Assembly: GCA_002348385.1 (NCBI GenBank) | Contig: DEBD01000007.1 | Coordinates: forward strand, 53,892 to 70,802 | Direction: 5' to 3' | From: Gammaproteobacteria bacterium UBA2965 | GTDB taxonomy: Bacteria > Pseudomonadota > Gammaproteobacteria > Pseudomonadales > Azotimanducaceae | Length of the DNA: 16,911 bases | Shown here: piece after piece, positions 6,500 to 14,499 of the stretch | How the letters are laid out: every line of letters starts with the position of its first letter | Position numbering within the stretch: the first letter of the stretch is position 1 | Notes under the pieces: generated by a model | Databases searched by the model: none | What the model was told of the DNA's origin: nothing | The model's input: the letters and a program-made list of their open reading frames with translations, nothing else | Translations under genes and position numbers: made by a program

Positions 6500-6994
6500 C
6501 TAAATGGGCTGGGCGGGTTTGCGTTGCCTGAGCGGAGCGAGCCCCTGCATTCTGTCGGTGAAATCCCAGCTGGTGATCCAGGTCGGTTCGACCAAGATAG
6601 CCACTTCCGTGTGCGATCGGGAGGAGAGCCATCGAGCCAACGAGTGGTCGTCGTCCTGAATGTACTTGTCCAGCACATCCTGGAGCGCTTGCGAGCCTAC
6701 CTCGTGCACGCAGCGGGCTTCGCCATTTCCCCGAATACCCCGGTACGGCAGATCGTTGGTGGACACGTCGAAGGCGACTTCGGGGTCAGCGCCGAGCGAG
6801 CGGATCACCAGAGACTCTCTGACAGCGCAGGCAACCAGGGCCGAATCAGAAAAGCAGAACCACAAGGGCACCACGAGCAATCCCCGTTTGGAATTGAACC
6901 CCAGCCGCATGGGCATCACCGCACCGTGCAGAAATTCTGAAATTTCAGCGCCGGTCCAGGCTCCATAGCGCGCGCCTGCTTCTAATTTGAACAT
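6500..6994 (-). CDS. Pyridoxamine 5'-phosphate oxidase-related split-barrel protein
   Basis: About 164 residues. The pattern is that of small FMN/F420-binding split-barrel proteins: an N-terminal helix (SEFLHGAVMPMRLGF), a strand pair GLLVVPLWFCFSDSALVACA, then RSLGADPEVAFDVSTNDLPYRGIRGNGEARC with the PYRGIRGxG turn typical of PPOx-related proteins. VAILVEPTWITSWDFTDRM is the last strand and contains the W-D-F/Y-T-x-R-M region usual for this group. Family members bind FMN, F420 or heme, and many are oxidases, reductases or nitroreductase-like; no substrate can be assigned. The frame opens at a GTG (7000), but the ATG at 6994 two codons later is preferred, with GGTGG just before it. It diverges from the SOUL heme protein and is convergent with the MerR gene. 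Confidence 0.75.
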   Translation of the reverse strand: MFKLEAGARYGAWTGAEISEFLHGAVMPMRLGFNSKRGLLVVPLWFCFSDSALVACAVRESLVIRSLGADPEVAFDVSTNDLPYRGIRGNGEARCVHEVGSQALQDVLDKYIQDDDHSLARWLSSRSHTEVAILVEPTWITSWDFTDRMQGLAPLRQRKPAQPI

Positions 6995-7093
6995 GGCCAC
7001 CGTCGATATAAGGGACTGCCTATATTAACCCCTACCGGTAGAAATGGGTTCCATTCACACCGGCTTCACGTACCCATCCTTATTCTTAAAACC

Positions 7094-7690
7094 ATGAAAA
7101 AGCCAATCGCTTGCGCCGCAGCCCTCCTTGTCGCAGCTCTGATAATGGCGGATCTGCCCGCACATGCTCTGGAAGAGCCCAGCTACGAGGTGGTTTCCAG
7201 CTCGGAGGACTACGAGCTGCGCCGCTATGCGCCCTATGTGGTTGCACAAACCCAGGTGCGGGGAGATTTCTCCACCGCCGGCAACCGAGCGTTCAGAATT
7301 CTGGCCGGCTACATCTTCGGCCGAAATGAGGAACAGGAGAAGATGGCCATGACGGCACCGGTGACCAGTCACGCATCCGAACAAGACGCACAATGGGTCT
7401 ACCGGTTCGTGATGGAGTCCAAGTACACCCTGGACAGCCTGCCCACACCAGTTGATCCCCGCGTAAGCATCAAACCCATACCCGGAAAGCTGTTCGCGGT
7501 ACGGCGCTTTCGAGGCTCCTGGTCAGCACAGAACATCGCCGGACACGAAGCCAAACTTCGCGACGCAATTGCACTGGACGGCCTGTCACACAACGGCCCC
7601 CTGCTGGTTGCCCGCTACAACCCACCCTTCACGCCCTGGTTCATGCGCCGCAACGAAGTCATGCTGGAGGTCACACCACCTCAGAGCTGA
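7094..7690 (+). CDS. Exported SOUL heme-binding family protein
   Basis: 198 residues. Residues 1-25 form a signal peptide (MKK, hydrophobic core, AHA before L26), so the protein should be periplasmic. The SOUL domain follows: EPSYEVVSSSEDYELRRYAP, VRGDFSTAGNRAFRILAGYIFGRN, KMAMTAPV (the family's best-known signature) and the C-terminal YNPPFTPWFMRRNEVMLEV. Members of the SOUL/p22HBP family bind heme or other tetrapyrroles; bacterial roles are poorly known. No strong ribosome binding site is visible before the ATG. It is divergent from the split-barrel protein, which may also bind heme or flavin, and is followed by the P450 gene after 68 bases. Confidence 0.93.
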   Translation: MKKPIACAAALLVAALIMADLPAHALEEPSYEVVSSSEDYELRRYAPYVVAQTQVRGDFSTAGNRAFRILAGYIFGRNEEQEKMAMTAPVTSHASEQDAQWVYRFVMESKYTLDSLPTPVDPRVSIKPIPGKLFAVRRFRGSWSAQNIAGHEAKLRDAIALDGLSHNGPLLVARYNPPFTPWFMRRNEVMLEVTPPQS

Positions 7691-7758
7691 TTGCCACGCG
7701 CTTGGACGGCTCCTGCTAAAGCGGTATCTTGCTCAAATCAGGGTTCGAGGGACATCCA

Positions 7759-9198
7759 GTGGCTGAGTCATTTGCCGACGTAATGCAGCGAGCGATCGGG
7801 TCCGAAGCTCTCGAAGGAGCCGGGGACCTGGGGGGCAAAGCCGACTTCCCACTCATGCCCCTGGGAGAGGCTGCCGACATGGGATTCGCCCAAGACGGCA
7901 CGCCGTTCTTCGACCCGCGCATCTTCTACTCGGCAGAATTCCGGCGCAATCCTTGGCCCTACTACCGGATTCTGCGCAACCACTACCCCGTCTACTTCAA
8001 CAAGCTGAACAACACCTATTACGTAACGCGCTACGCCGACATGACGGAGTGCTACTACGACGACATCGGCTTCAACACCATACCCAAGGGCTCATCCAAC
8101 GGCGTGCTGGGTAACGTCACTCACGAGTTCAGCGGCGTCGAGCACCGCCGCCGACGCAACCTGTTCGGTCAGCATCTTGTCGGCAAAGCCCTGGAACATC
8201 GCGTGCCCGCCATCGAGCGCCTGGCCCAGGAGATGATCGAGGCTTTTCCCAGCCTGGACGAGAGCGTGCGCAAAGTGAACGGCAATGTGGCCAGCGTAGA
8301 GCTCGGCCGCGCGTTCGCCTACGAGTTCCCGGTGCGGGTGGTGTGTGATGTGCTGGGGTTTCCGAAGGAGGCGCAGCACCACTTCTTCTACTGGTACGAC
8401 TCCATCATGTCTGGACTCGGTGCCTCGGAGACACACAAGCAGGGGATGGAAGCACGCCAGCACCTCGAAGACTACGTGGCAGACCTTGTCGAAGAGCGGC
8501 GCAAGAACCCAGGCTATCTGTACGATAACGAGGGCAACAAGCTGGGGCTGGACATCATCTCCAAGCTCTGCGCCAGCAGAATCGATGGCGACTACCTGAG
8601 CTCCGTGGAGATCACCTCCTATATCGCGCTGGTGGTTGCCGGCGGCGGCGAAACCACCCGGGGCACCATAATGAACATGTGGTACCAGCTCCTGCAGCAC
8701 CCGGACCAGTTCGCCGCCGTGGTTGCCGACGACGGGCTGTGGGACGCGGCGTTCCACGAGACGCTGCGCCACTCCAATCCCATCGGTGGCCAGCCGCGCC
8801 ACGCCACCTTCGATGTGGAGCTGCACGGCGTGCACATCCCCGCCGGCTCCCTCATTGAGATGGTGAATTTTTCCGGCAGCCACGACGAGCGCGTGTTCGA
8901 AAACCCGGACAATTTCAACCTGTTTCGCAGCGACCTGTACAGCGGCAAGCTGCTGCGCAGCGGATACAACAAGGGCGGGGTGTGCAGCCACATGGCGTTC
9001 GGCGTGGGGCCGCACATGTGCCCCGGCGCCTGGATCTCGCACCAGGAAGCCACCATCGGATCGCGCATCCTGGCGCGGCACCTGCTCAACGCCCGGGTGA
9101 ACACCGACATGATGCCCAAAGACATCGACGGGGTGAGCCTGGCGCCTATCGGCATCAACAAGCTGCGCGATCTCTGGATCGACTACGACCTGGCCTAG
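7759..9198 (+). CDS. Cytochrome P450
   Basis: 479 residues from a GTG start. GAGGGA (7747-7752) lies 6 bases before this GTG, which is better than the TTG at 7729 that opens the frame. All P450 hallmarks are present: I-helix GGGETT (residues 295-300), the K-helix ExxR motif ETLR (334-337) and the heme loop FGVGPHMCPG with the thiolate ligand C421. The N-terminal part FRRNPWPYYRILRNHYPVYF and the absence of a membrane anchor fit a soluble bacterial class I P450 that needs ferredoxin and a reductase, neither of which is nearby. The substrate is unknown. It lies 9 bases upstream of a degenerate P450 homologue, and the two are almost certainly co-transcribed, which suggests a joint function. Confidence 0.95.
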   Translation: MAESFADVMQRAIGSEALEGAGDLGGKADFPLMPLGEAADMGFAQDGTPFFDPRIFYSAEFRRNPWPYYRILRNHYPVYFNKLNNTYYVTRYADMTECYYDDIGFNTIPKGSSNGVLGNVTHEFSGVEHRRRRNLFGQHLVGKALEHRVPAIERLAQEMIEAFPSLDESVRKVNGNVASVELGRAFAYEFPVRVVCDVLGFPKEAQHHFFYWYDSIMSGLGASETHKQGMEARQHLEDYVADLVEERRKNPGYLYDNEGNKLGLDIISKLCASRIDGDYLSSVEITSYIALVVAGGGETTRGTIMNMWYQLLQHPDQFAAVVADDGLWDAAFHETLRHSNPIGGQPRHATFDVELHGVHIPAGSLIEMVNFSGSHDERVFENPDNFNLFRSDLYSGKLLRSGYNKGGVCSHMAFGVGPHMCPGAWISHQEATIGSRILARHLLNARVNTDMMPKDIDGVSLAPIGINKLRDLWIDYDLA

Positions 9199-9207
9199 TC
9201 TGCGCCC

Positions 9208-10581
9208 ATGAGCGAACCGTCAAAATTCGTCGAGCAGAGCCGCCGCAAGCCGGTTAAGGTGCTGGGCAAATCACAACCCAGCATGTCGCGCAGCGGAATG
9301 CCGCTGTTTGCCCGCAACGGCACCCCGTCCGACTACCGAACCTACGAGATTTATCAGCGCGAGCGGGTGCACGAAGCCACCGAGAAGATTCGCCCCATCG
9401 CGCTGACATCCGACGAATTCGTACGCGACCCCTATCCCATACTGGGAACACTGCGCGAGAACTATCCCTGCTACCGGGACTGGTTGGGCAACGCTTACTG
9501 GCTCACCCGCTACAACCAGGTAACCTCGGTGTTCGCCGACGACGCCAATTTCGAAAGCCGATCCAAGCTGTGGTTCTACCGGCTGCCCGACTACGGGCGT
9601 GACCTGCGCGATGAACTGGCCGTGCAGTTTGCTCAGGAGAAGCTCATCGACGCCAATGCGGCGCCCATTGCCCAGCACATTGCGGATGAATTCGTCCGGC
9701 GCGGCAGCGCCGATCTGGCGCTGGAGTTCGCAGCCCGGCTGCCCTTGGAGTTGCTGGTCAGCACGCTGGATCTGCCCAGGCAGGACTTCGACTTCTTCGT
9801 GGAGCGCTACTGGCGCATGCAGCGCGGCTTTGGCTGGAACCCTGCAGACGAGCAGGCAGGCAGGATTGCCATGGCCGAGCTGGCTGCCTATTTCGAGCCC
9901 CTGCTGGCAGCCAGACGCGAAAAACCGGGAGACGATGTGATCTCCGCAATCGCCGGCCTGCAACTCGACAGCGGGCCAGCTACCGGCGAGGACGTGGTGG
10001 TCACCCTGCTGGAGGGGGATCACGAAACCATGCACGGAGCCCTGGCCAACCTCTGGTTCCTGCTGCTGACCCACCCCGACCAGTTCGCGAAGGTTCGCCA
10101 GGAGCGGCGTCTGCTGAAGTTCGCCTACCTGGAAGCGCTGCGCCACTCCACTCCGGTATTGTGGAAAAAGCGCTTTGCGCGCCATGAGGTGGAGCGGTTC
10201 GGCCGGCTGCTGCCAATCGGCGGACTGTTCTACTGCGCCGCCGCCGCGGCCAACCGCGACCCCTGGATATTCGAAGACCCGGACACCTTCGACATCGAGC
10301 GCCGCGATCTCTGCCAGCGCGAGCCGCGCGGTCACTACCGCAGCGACGGGCTCGCCGCGGGGGTAGCTCTGGGGCTTGGCAAGCCGTCAAAACACCCCGG
10401 GATGCCCGAAGACCGGCCGCGTTCGCTCTATGCGATTACCCGAGACACTATCGTCACGGCCTCCAGCGTACTGCTCGATACCGCCCCCAAACTTCGCCTG
10501 GAATCCGGCGCGCAGCCCGCACTGGGATCACTGCGGCTCGGGGAGATGCACACCTGCTGGAACCTCCCCGTTCGCTTCTGA
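9208..10581 (+). CDS. Cytochrome P450-like protein lacking the heme-ligating cysteine
   Basis: 457 residues with the P450 fold throughout: an N-terminal FVRDPYPILGTLRENYPCYR segment paralleling the upstream P450, an I-helix EGDHET (269-274), ExxR as EALR (309-312) and PIGGLFYCAAAAANRDPWIFEDPDTFDIERRD before the heme loop. The loop itself reads LGLGKPSKHPGMPEDRPRS (388 onward). Where FGxGxHxCxG is expected there is K395 or H396 and no cysteine, and the leading Phe is Leu, so normal heme-thiolate binding is unlikely. H396 might ligate heme, or the protein may be heme-free. P450 homologues without the cysteine, such as EryCII and DnrQ, serve as partners of glycosyltransferases; a helper role for the P450 just upstream is a reasonable guess. 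The frame is intact over its full length, so it is not a decaying gene. No strong ribosome binding site is seen; translation may be coupled to the P450, whose stop is 9 bases away. Confidence 0.85.
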   Translation: MSEPSKFVEQSRRKPVKVLGKSQPSMSRSGMPLFARNGTPSDYRTYEIYQRERVHEATEKIRPIALTSDEFVRDPYPILGTLRENYPCYRDWLGNAYWLTRYNQVTSVFADDANFESRSKLWFYRLPDYGRDLRDELAVQFAQEKLIDANAAPIAQHIADEFVRRGSADLALEFAARLPLELLVSTLDLPRQDFDFFVERYWRMQRGFGWNPADEQAGRIAMAELAAYFEPLLAARREKPGDDVISAIAGLQLDSGPATGEDVVVTLLEGDHETMHGALANLWFLLLTHPDQFAKVRQERRLLKFAYLEALRHSTPVLWKKRFARHEVERFGRLLPIGGLFYCAAAAANRDPWIFEDPDTFDIERRDLCQREPRGHYRSDGLAAGVALGLGKPSKHPGMPEDRPRSLYAITRDTIVTASSVLLDTAPKLRLESGAQPALGSLRLGEMHTCWNLPVRF

Positions 10582-10657
10582 AGGCGCGACCAAACTCGAA
10601 ACCTGCAACAAATTGGCGCCGCCTAGCATCAACCGCTAACCAGTGCCGTCCGGTCTG

Positions 10658-10804
10658 CTACGCAACCACCATCAGCGCGGACAACGCGGATTCGGCATTG
10701 CTATGGGGATCCCTCGCCGACGAACGGCGCAGCATCTGCAGCAAACCCAGCGAGCCGATTCCAAGATTGCTAAGCGCGCGCCGATACCAATTGAGTTTCA
10801 TCAT
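10658..10804 (-). CDS. Small ORF, 48 residues, coupled to the glycosyltransferase gene
   Basis: The ATG at 10804-10802 overlaps the glycosyltransferase stop codon (ATGA), and the ORF ends at TAG 10660-10658. The product begins MMKLNWYRRALSNLGIGSLG, followed by LLQMLRRSSARDPHSN and a small hydrophobic end. It is basic at the start and could lie on a membrane. I recognise no family. The overlapping start/stop arrangement is the only positive evidence, and the same arrangement occurs between recQ and the glycosyltransferase. It may be a remnant of a longer gene. Confidence 0.4.
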   Translation of the reverse strand: MMKLNWYRRALSNLGIGSLGLLQMLRRSSARDPHSNAESALSALMVVA

Positions 10805-10806
10805 CG
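10797..10806. repeat. 10-base direct repeat, right-hand partner at 11819-11828
   Basis: TTCATCATCG occurs at 10797-10806 and again at 11819-11828, exactly bracketing the glycosyltransferase gene. Each copy contains the overlapping stop/start of the neighbouring genes (recQ/glycosyltransferase and glycosyltransferase/small ORF). It could be a target-site-like trace of insertion or simply the constraint of two ATGA junctions. Confidence 0.4.
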
Positions 10807-11826
10807 TGCGCGATCTACCGTGAGGGTTCGAGCGACAAGCCTGTCAGGACGCAGATACTCCTCGTAGTATGTTCGATTCGCTTGCCTCATATTCATGCAC
10901 TTCGCAGGGTCATTTACTAGATCCAATACCAAATCAACGCACGCACGCGCACTGGTAAATTCCAGATAGTGCTTACCCTTGGAAAATGCAGGAACCAAAT
11001 AATTCAGCGGCTCACTGACGATGGCCTTTGAGTGGGCAACGTACTCTCCTAATTTCCATCCAATGGATCCATGCAGACCGGTTGTAGCAATGCAGACGGT
11101 CGCAAAATCACGCATTAACTTCAGATAATCGACCTTGTTGGAGCTCACGGGAGCAAGCAATTGCGGATAGTGGCGTTCTGCATAAGCGGTACGCGAAAAT
11201 CCCGCAATACAACGCTCACCAAACGCCGAGCGCAGCCGGCTAATGCACTCCGCGCGCATTTCGTTGATTTCTTCCCGACGCGGCATGCCATGACCCGGCG
11301 AATCGTCAGGCTCCCACGCACGAGTAAGAAACATCACGCCCGGGGCTTGCTCGCGCGGCGGCGCCTGCAATCGACTGACATTGAGGTGGGTCTGAAACCT
11401 TCTCCGAATCGGCCCGACCAGCGCCTTCAATTTGTCGACCGCCGAATGATTGAGCATGAGGTTTCTAACGGGCGCATGCCAATCCAAGCGGTCGGGATAC
11501 ACCTCGTAGTTAAGCCCCAGCGGCCTAACCTTGTCGCCGTTCTCCACACTGGAAAGGTACTGGGAATAATGGCTGCGCTTGTAGTAAATATCGCATTGAT
11601 CCATCCCTGACCGATCCAGGGCGTAACCATCAATCACATCGTAGAAGATTCTGTTCTCGTCAATTTGAGCAAGGAGTCCAGACCCACCCCAGCTGTATTT
11701 CAAACGGATGGCACCCTGCCTAGCCAGCATCGAGAACCCAGTAAAGATCTGTTGATAGTGTTGGGTATTAGAACCAACAGTAAGAGCGACTTCCTGCGGT
11801 GATACAACGTGACCCGACTTCATCAT
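10801..11826 (-). CDS. Putative glycosyltransferase (GT-B, group 1-like)
   Basis: 341 residues. The C-terminal half has the GT-B sugar-nucleotide-binding pattern: VCIATTGLHGSIGWKLGEYV, AHSKAIVSEPLNYLVP, then a region KHYLEFTSARACVDLVLDLV and a final NRTYYEEYLRPDRL helix, as in glycosyltransferase group 1/PF13524-like domains. The middle contains GVMFLTRAWEPDDSPGHGMP and EINEMRAECISRLRSAFGER, also seen in such proteins. It would transfer a sugar to an unknown acceptor, perhaps a surface polysaccharide. No signal peptide or membrane segment is seen. Its ATG overlaps the recQ stop by four bases (ATGA), so it is translationally coupled to recQ, an unusual partner. The gene looks clearly AT-richer than its neighbours, and a 10-base direct repeat flanks it, which together suggest acquisition by transfer. 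The glycosyltransferase call is moderate. Confidence 0.65.
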   Translation of the reverse strand: MMKSGHVVSPQEVALTVGSNTQHYQQIFTGFSMLARQGAIRLKYSWGGSGLLAQIDENRIFYDVIDGYALDRSGMDQCDIYYKRSHYSQYLSSVENGDKVRPLGLNYEVYPDRLDWHAPVRNLMLNHSAVDKLKALVGPIRRRFQTHLNVSRLQAPPREQAPGVMFLTRAWEPDDSPGHGMPRREEINEMRAECISRLRSAFGERCIAGFSRTAYAERHYPQLLAPVSSNKVDYLKLMRDFATVCIATTGLHGSIGWKLGEYVAHSKAIVSEPLNYLVPAFSKGKHYLEFTSARACVDLVLDLVNDPAKCMNMRQANRTYYEEYLRPDRLVARTLTVDRAR

Positions 11827-11828
11827 CG
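11819..11828. repeat. 10-base direct repeat, left-hand partner at 10797-10806
   Basis: Second copy of TTCATCATCG, spanning the recQ stop codon and the glycosyltransferase start codon; the two copies are 1022 bases apart. Confidence 0.4.
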
Positions 11829-13685
11829 CGCATCCTTAATCACTTGAGCCCGATCAAAGCCGTCCAGCACATCGAGAAAGCGCTGACCGTATTTCTGCAG
11901 CTTAGACTGACCGATACCGGACACTTCCAGCATGTCGCCGAGACTCCCTGGTCGACGCTCAATCAATCCTAGCAGGGTGGCATCGTGAAAGACCACGTAG
12001 GGAGGCACGCCGGCATCGTCCGCGATCTGCTTGCGAAGCGCGCGCAGCGCATCCAGCAGTGCTTCGTCCTCAATTTCCACAGTGGCCTTTGGTCGCTTGC
12101 CCCTGCGCACCCTGGCGGTCTTGGTCTGAGCGGGATCTTCGCGTAGCAGCAACGTCTCTTCGCCACGCAGCAGCGCACGGCTGGCTTCGGTGAGTTGCAG
12201 CGCGCCAAAACCGTCATGGTCAACCCTCAGGTACCGTCCTACCACCAGCTGCCGAATGACTGAACGCCACTGCGCGTCGGTCAGATCAGCGCCTACACCG
12301 AACGTACTGAGCCGCTGGTGTCCGAATCGCAGCACCTTGTCGCGAGATTGGCCGCGCAGCACGTCGATCACATGGCCCGCCCCAAAACGCTGGCCGGTTC
12401 GGTACACACAGGACAGGGCTTTCTGCGCAGTCTCGGTACCGTCCCAGGTGACCGGTGGCCGCAGGCAGATATCGCAGTTGCCGCAGTCCTCCGGCAACGT
12501 CTCGCCAAAATATTCCAGCAGGTGGCGGCGCCGGCAGCTGGTGACCTCACACCAGCCCAGGAGGCGGTCCAGCTTGGAGCGCTCCACCCGCTTGTGTTCG
12601 ACGCCAGCATCAGATTGCTCGACCATCCGTGACAAGCGCACTACATCCTGCAACCCATATACCATCCAGGCATCCGCCGGCTCTCCGTCGCGACCGGCGC
12701 GCCCTGTTTCCTGATAGTAAGCCTCGGTGCTCTTAGGTAGATCCAGGTGAGCCACGAAGCGCACGTCCGGCTTGTCGATACCCATGCCAAAGGCGATGGT
12801 CGCCACCATCACTACCGCGTCATCGCGCAAGAAGCGCTCCTGATGGTGCATGCGAGTTTGCGCATCCAGCCCCGCGTGATAGGGCAAGGCATCAAAACCC
12901 CGCCCGTGCAGCCATTCGGCAGTGGACTCCACGCTCTTACGCGACAGGCAGTAGACGATGCCCGACTCACCCTCGTGGTCCGCCAGGAATCTGAGTAGCT
13001 GGGTCTTGGCGTCGGTCTTGGGCTGCACGGCGTAACAGATGTTCGGACGGTCGAATCCGCCGATAAACTCGGCCGGCTCGGCCAGGTCCAGGCGCGCGAC
13101 GATGTCCGCTCGCGTACGGGCATCCGCGGTAGCCGTGAGCGCCATGCGCGGTACCCCGGGAAATGCCGCACCCAGACGGTGCAGCTCCAGGTAATCCTGA
13201 CGAAAGTCGTGACCCCAGGAAGACACGCAATGGGCCTCATCGATGGCGATCAGGCAGACGCCACAACCCCTAAGCATGCCGAGCGTATCCGCTTGCATGA
13301 GGCGCTCAGGAGCGATGTAGAGCAGATCAAGGTCGCCGCGCTCCGCCCTGGCAACTACGGCATCCTGCTCGACCCGCGACAACGACGAGTTGAGGAAAGC
13401 GGCCCGCACGCCCAACTGCTCCAGGGCGCGCACCTGATCCCGCATCAGTGCGATGAGCGGCGAAACCACCACGCCAAGCCCAGGGCGCAACAGGCTCGGT
13501 ATCTGGTAGCACAGAGACTTGCCACCCCCTGTGGGCATCAGCACGAGTGCATCATTTCCGGCGCACACATGATCGATGATGTCCGCCTGATCACGGCGAA
13601 ATTCCCCATAGCCGTATACGTCGCGCAAAATCGACAGCGCGCTGAGCTCGGTGGGAGCACCCGGTTTGGAGGTTGATTCATGCAT
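11823..13685 (-). CDS. recQ: ATP-dependent DNA helicase RecQ
   Basis: 620 residues from the ATG at 13685. The frame extends to a TTG at 13730 that would add 15 residues with no homology, so the ATG is preferred. The 3'-5' superfamily 2 helicase parts are complete: the N-terminal YGYGEFRRDQADII, Walker A MPTGGGKS (residues 50-57), SPLIALMRDQV, the DEAH box AIDEAHCVSSWGHDFR, TATADARTRADI, and motif VI GMGIDKPDVRFV..YYQETGRAGRDG. The zinc-binding RQC region has CRRRHLLEYF and EDCGNCDIC with four cysteines. A winged helix and a C-terminal HRDC domain (LDALRALRKQIADDAGVPPY, GIGQSKLQKYGQRFLDVL) follow. RecQ unwinds DNA in RecF-pathway recombination and suppresses illegitimate recombination. It lies 72 bases after the YchJ-like gene, and its stop overlaps the next gene's start. 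Confidence 0.97.
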   Translation of the reverse strand: MHESTSKPGAPTELSALSILRDVYGYGEFRRDQADIIDHVCAGNDALVLMPTGGGKSLCYQIPSLLRPGLGVVVSPLIALMRDQVRALEQLGVRAAFLNSSLSRVEQDAVVARAERGDLDLLYIAPERLMQADTLGMLRGCGVCLIAIDEAHCVSSWGHDFRQDYLELHRLGAAFPGVPRMALTATADARTRADIVARLDLAEPAEFIGGFDRPNICYAVQPKTDAKTQLLRFLADHEGESGIVYCLSRKSVESTAEWLHGRGFDALPYHAGLDAQTRMHHQERFLRDDAVVMVATIAFGMGIDKPDVRFVAHLDLPKSTEAYYQETGRAGRDGEPADAWMVYGLQDVVRLSRMVEQSDAGVEHKRVERSKLDRLLGWCEVTSCRRRHLLEYFGETLPEDCGNCDICLRPPVTWDGTETAQKALSCVYRTGQRFGAGHVIDVLRGQSRDKVLRFGHQRLSTFGVGADLTDAQWRSVIRQLVVGRYLRVDHDGFGALQLTEASRALLRGEETLLLREDPAQTKTARVRRGKRPKATVEIEDEALLDALRALRKQIADDAGVPPYVVFHDATLLGLIERRPGSLGDMLEVSGIGQSKLQKYGQRFLDVLDGFDRAQVIKDAR

Positions 13686-13757
13686 CAGGCGACCAAGAGC
13701 CTTTTTAGGCTCTGGGCAAGCGTAAAGCAATGCGCTGAGCTCGCAAACGAACCGCCG

Positions 13758-14144
13758 TTACGCCACTACCCGGCCTACATACACCCACCGGTCGCCCAGT
13801 CTGGTAAAGCTACTGCGCTCCTCCAGACGATGGCCCCTGCCGCTAATCTTGTAGCGCGCCACGAACGCCACCTCTGCGTCCGAGTCGGCCTCGCCACCAC
13901 CCTCCACATCGGTCACCTTCAGCCCCAGCCAGCGTTGCTGCGGGTCCAGGTGGATAGTGGCCGGGCAGGTGGCCGGATGCCAGGAACGGCGCAAGTAATC
14001 GACGTTTCCGTTGACGAACGCTGAATAGCGCGAACGCATGAGGGCTTCGGCACTGGCCGCCTGCACCTTGCCAGCAAGGATCGGCGCACAGCAGGCGCCA
14101 GCGGATTTGCCACTATCGCACCAGCACGCTTCAGTACACGCCAT
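13758..14144 (-). CDS. YchJ/UPF0225-family protein with SEC-C-like zinc motif
   Basis: 128 residues from the ATG at 14144, preceded by AGGA 8 bases upstream. The frame is open to 14333, but the extra N-terminal residues have no homology. The N terminus MACTEACWCDSGKSAGACC matches the CxCxSGxxxxxCC zinc motif of YchJ and SEC-C proteins, with CWCDSG in place of the usual CPCGSG. The next part, ASAEALMRSRYSAFVNGNVDYLRRSWHP, is the most conserved stretch of the family. The C terminus VAFVARYKISGRGHRLEERS..GDRWVYVGR is the NTF2-like sheet region. The cellular role is unknown; it is a cytosolic zinc protein. It overlaps the end of the upstream nucleoside hydrolase remnant by 14 bases and precedes recQ. 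Confidence 0.88.
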   Translation of the reverse strand: MACTEACWCDSGKSAGACCAPILAGKVQAASAEALMRSRYSAFVNGNVDYLRRSWHPATCPATIHLDPQQRWLGLKVTDVEGGGEADSDAEVAFVARYKISGRGHRLEERSSFTRLGDRWVYVGRVVA

Positions 14145-14499
14145 CAACCATGTCCTGCAAAAAAGCCTCCGCGCCGCCGGGGGCAAAGCTGGTGCGATAG
14201 CACACCCGGTTACCTGGCAAGGCCGCATCGCACGCCAGCGCTGGCCCACCAAAATGCCTCGAGACAGCAGTGCCTTTGTTTTCCATGGCTCGAACGTGTG
14301 CTCCGGTGCCCGCCACCTGGCGGGTGTGTTCAAAACTACACCTCACCACGGTCACGCCGGTCAGTTCCAGTTCGGGTGCGTTCATGGCTTCCATGATGGC
14401 GCAGCCGTCGTCCATATCCCGCAAGCGCCCTTGGTGGCGCACGCCTCGAGCAACGTCAGTGTCAATCACCAGTGGAATCATAGGTGCGCCCGGGATCAT
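14131..14499 (-). pseudogene. Truncated nucleoside hydrolase remnant
   Basis: A 122-residue frame. Its first 50 residues read PLVIDTDVARG, DMDDGCAIMEAMNAPELELT and GVTVV, which is the N-terminal calcium-binding signature of inosine-uridine-type nucleoside hydrolases (DTD..DDG.A). Some families carry an insertion between DTD and DDG like the one here. After GVTVV the expected FGN and following helix are not recognisable, and the ORF ends after PGGAEAFLQDMVDGVY, far short of the usual ~310 residues. The final bases carry the ribosome binding site and start codon of the YchJ-like gene. The stop is TGA, but only five codons follow before the next stop, so it is not a selenoprotein. Most likely a deleted, decayed gene; an ATG at 14481 is an alternative start. 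Confidence 0.5.

Noticed and set aside
13696..13713. Perfect 7-bp palindrome AGAGCCT-TTTT-AGGCTCT upstream of recQ
   Set aside because: It resembles a terminator stem but has no T-run after it on either strand and lies between co-directional genes; function not supportable, although it could affect recQ translation.
14131..14133. TGA ending the nucleoside hydrolase remnant considered as a Sec codon
   Set aside because: The frame closes again after five codons, and no conserved cysteine is expected at this place.
13758..14333. 191-residue version of the YchJ-like protein
   Set aside because: The first 63 residues lack homology; family similarity begins at the ATG at 14144, which has an AGGA ribosome binding site.
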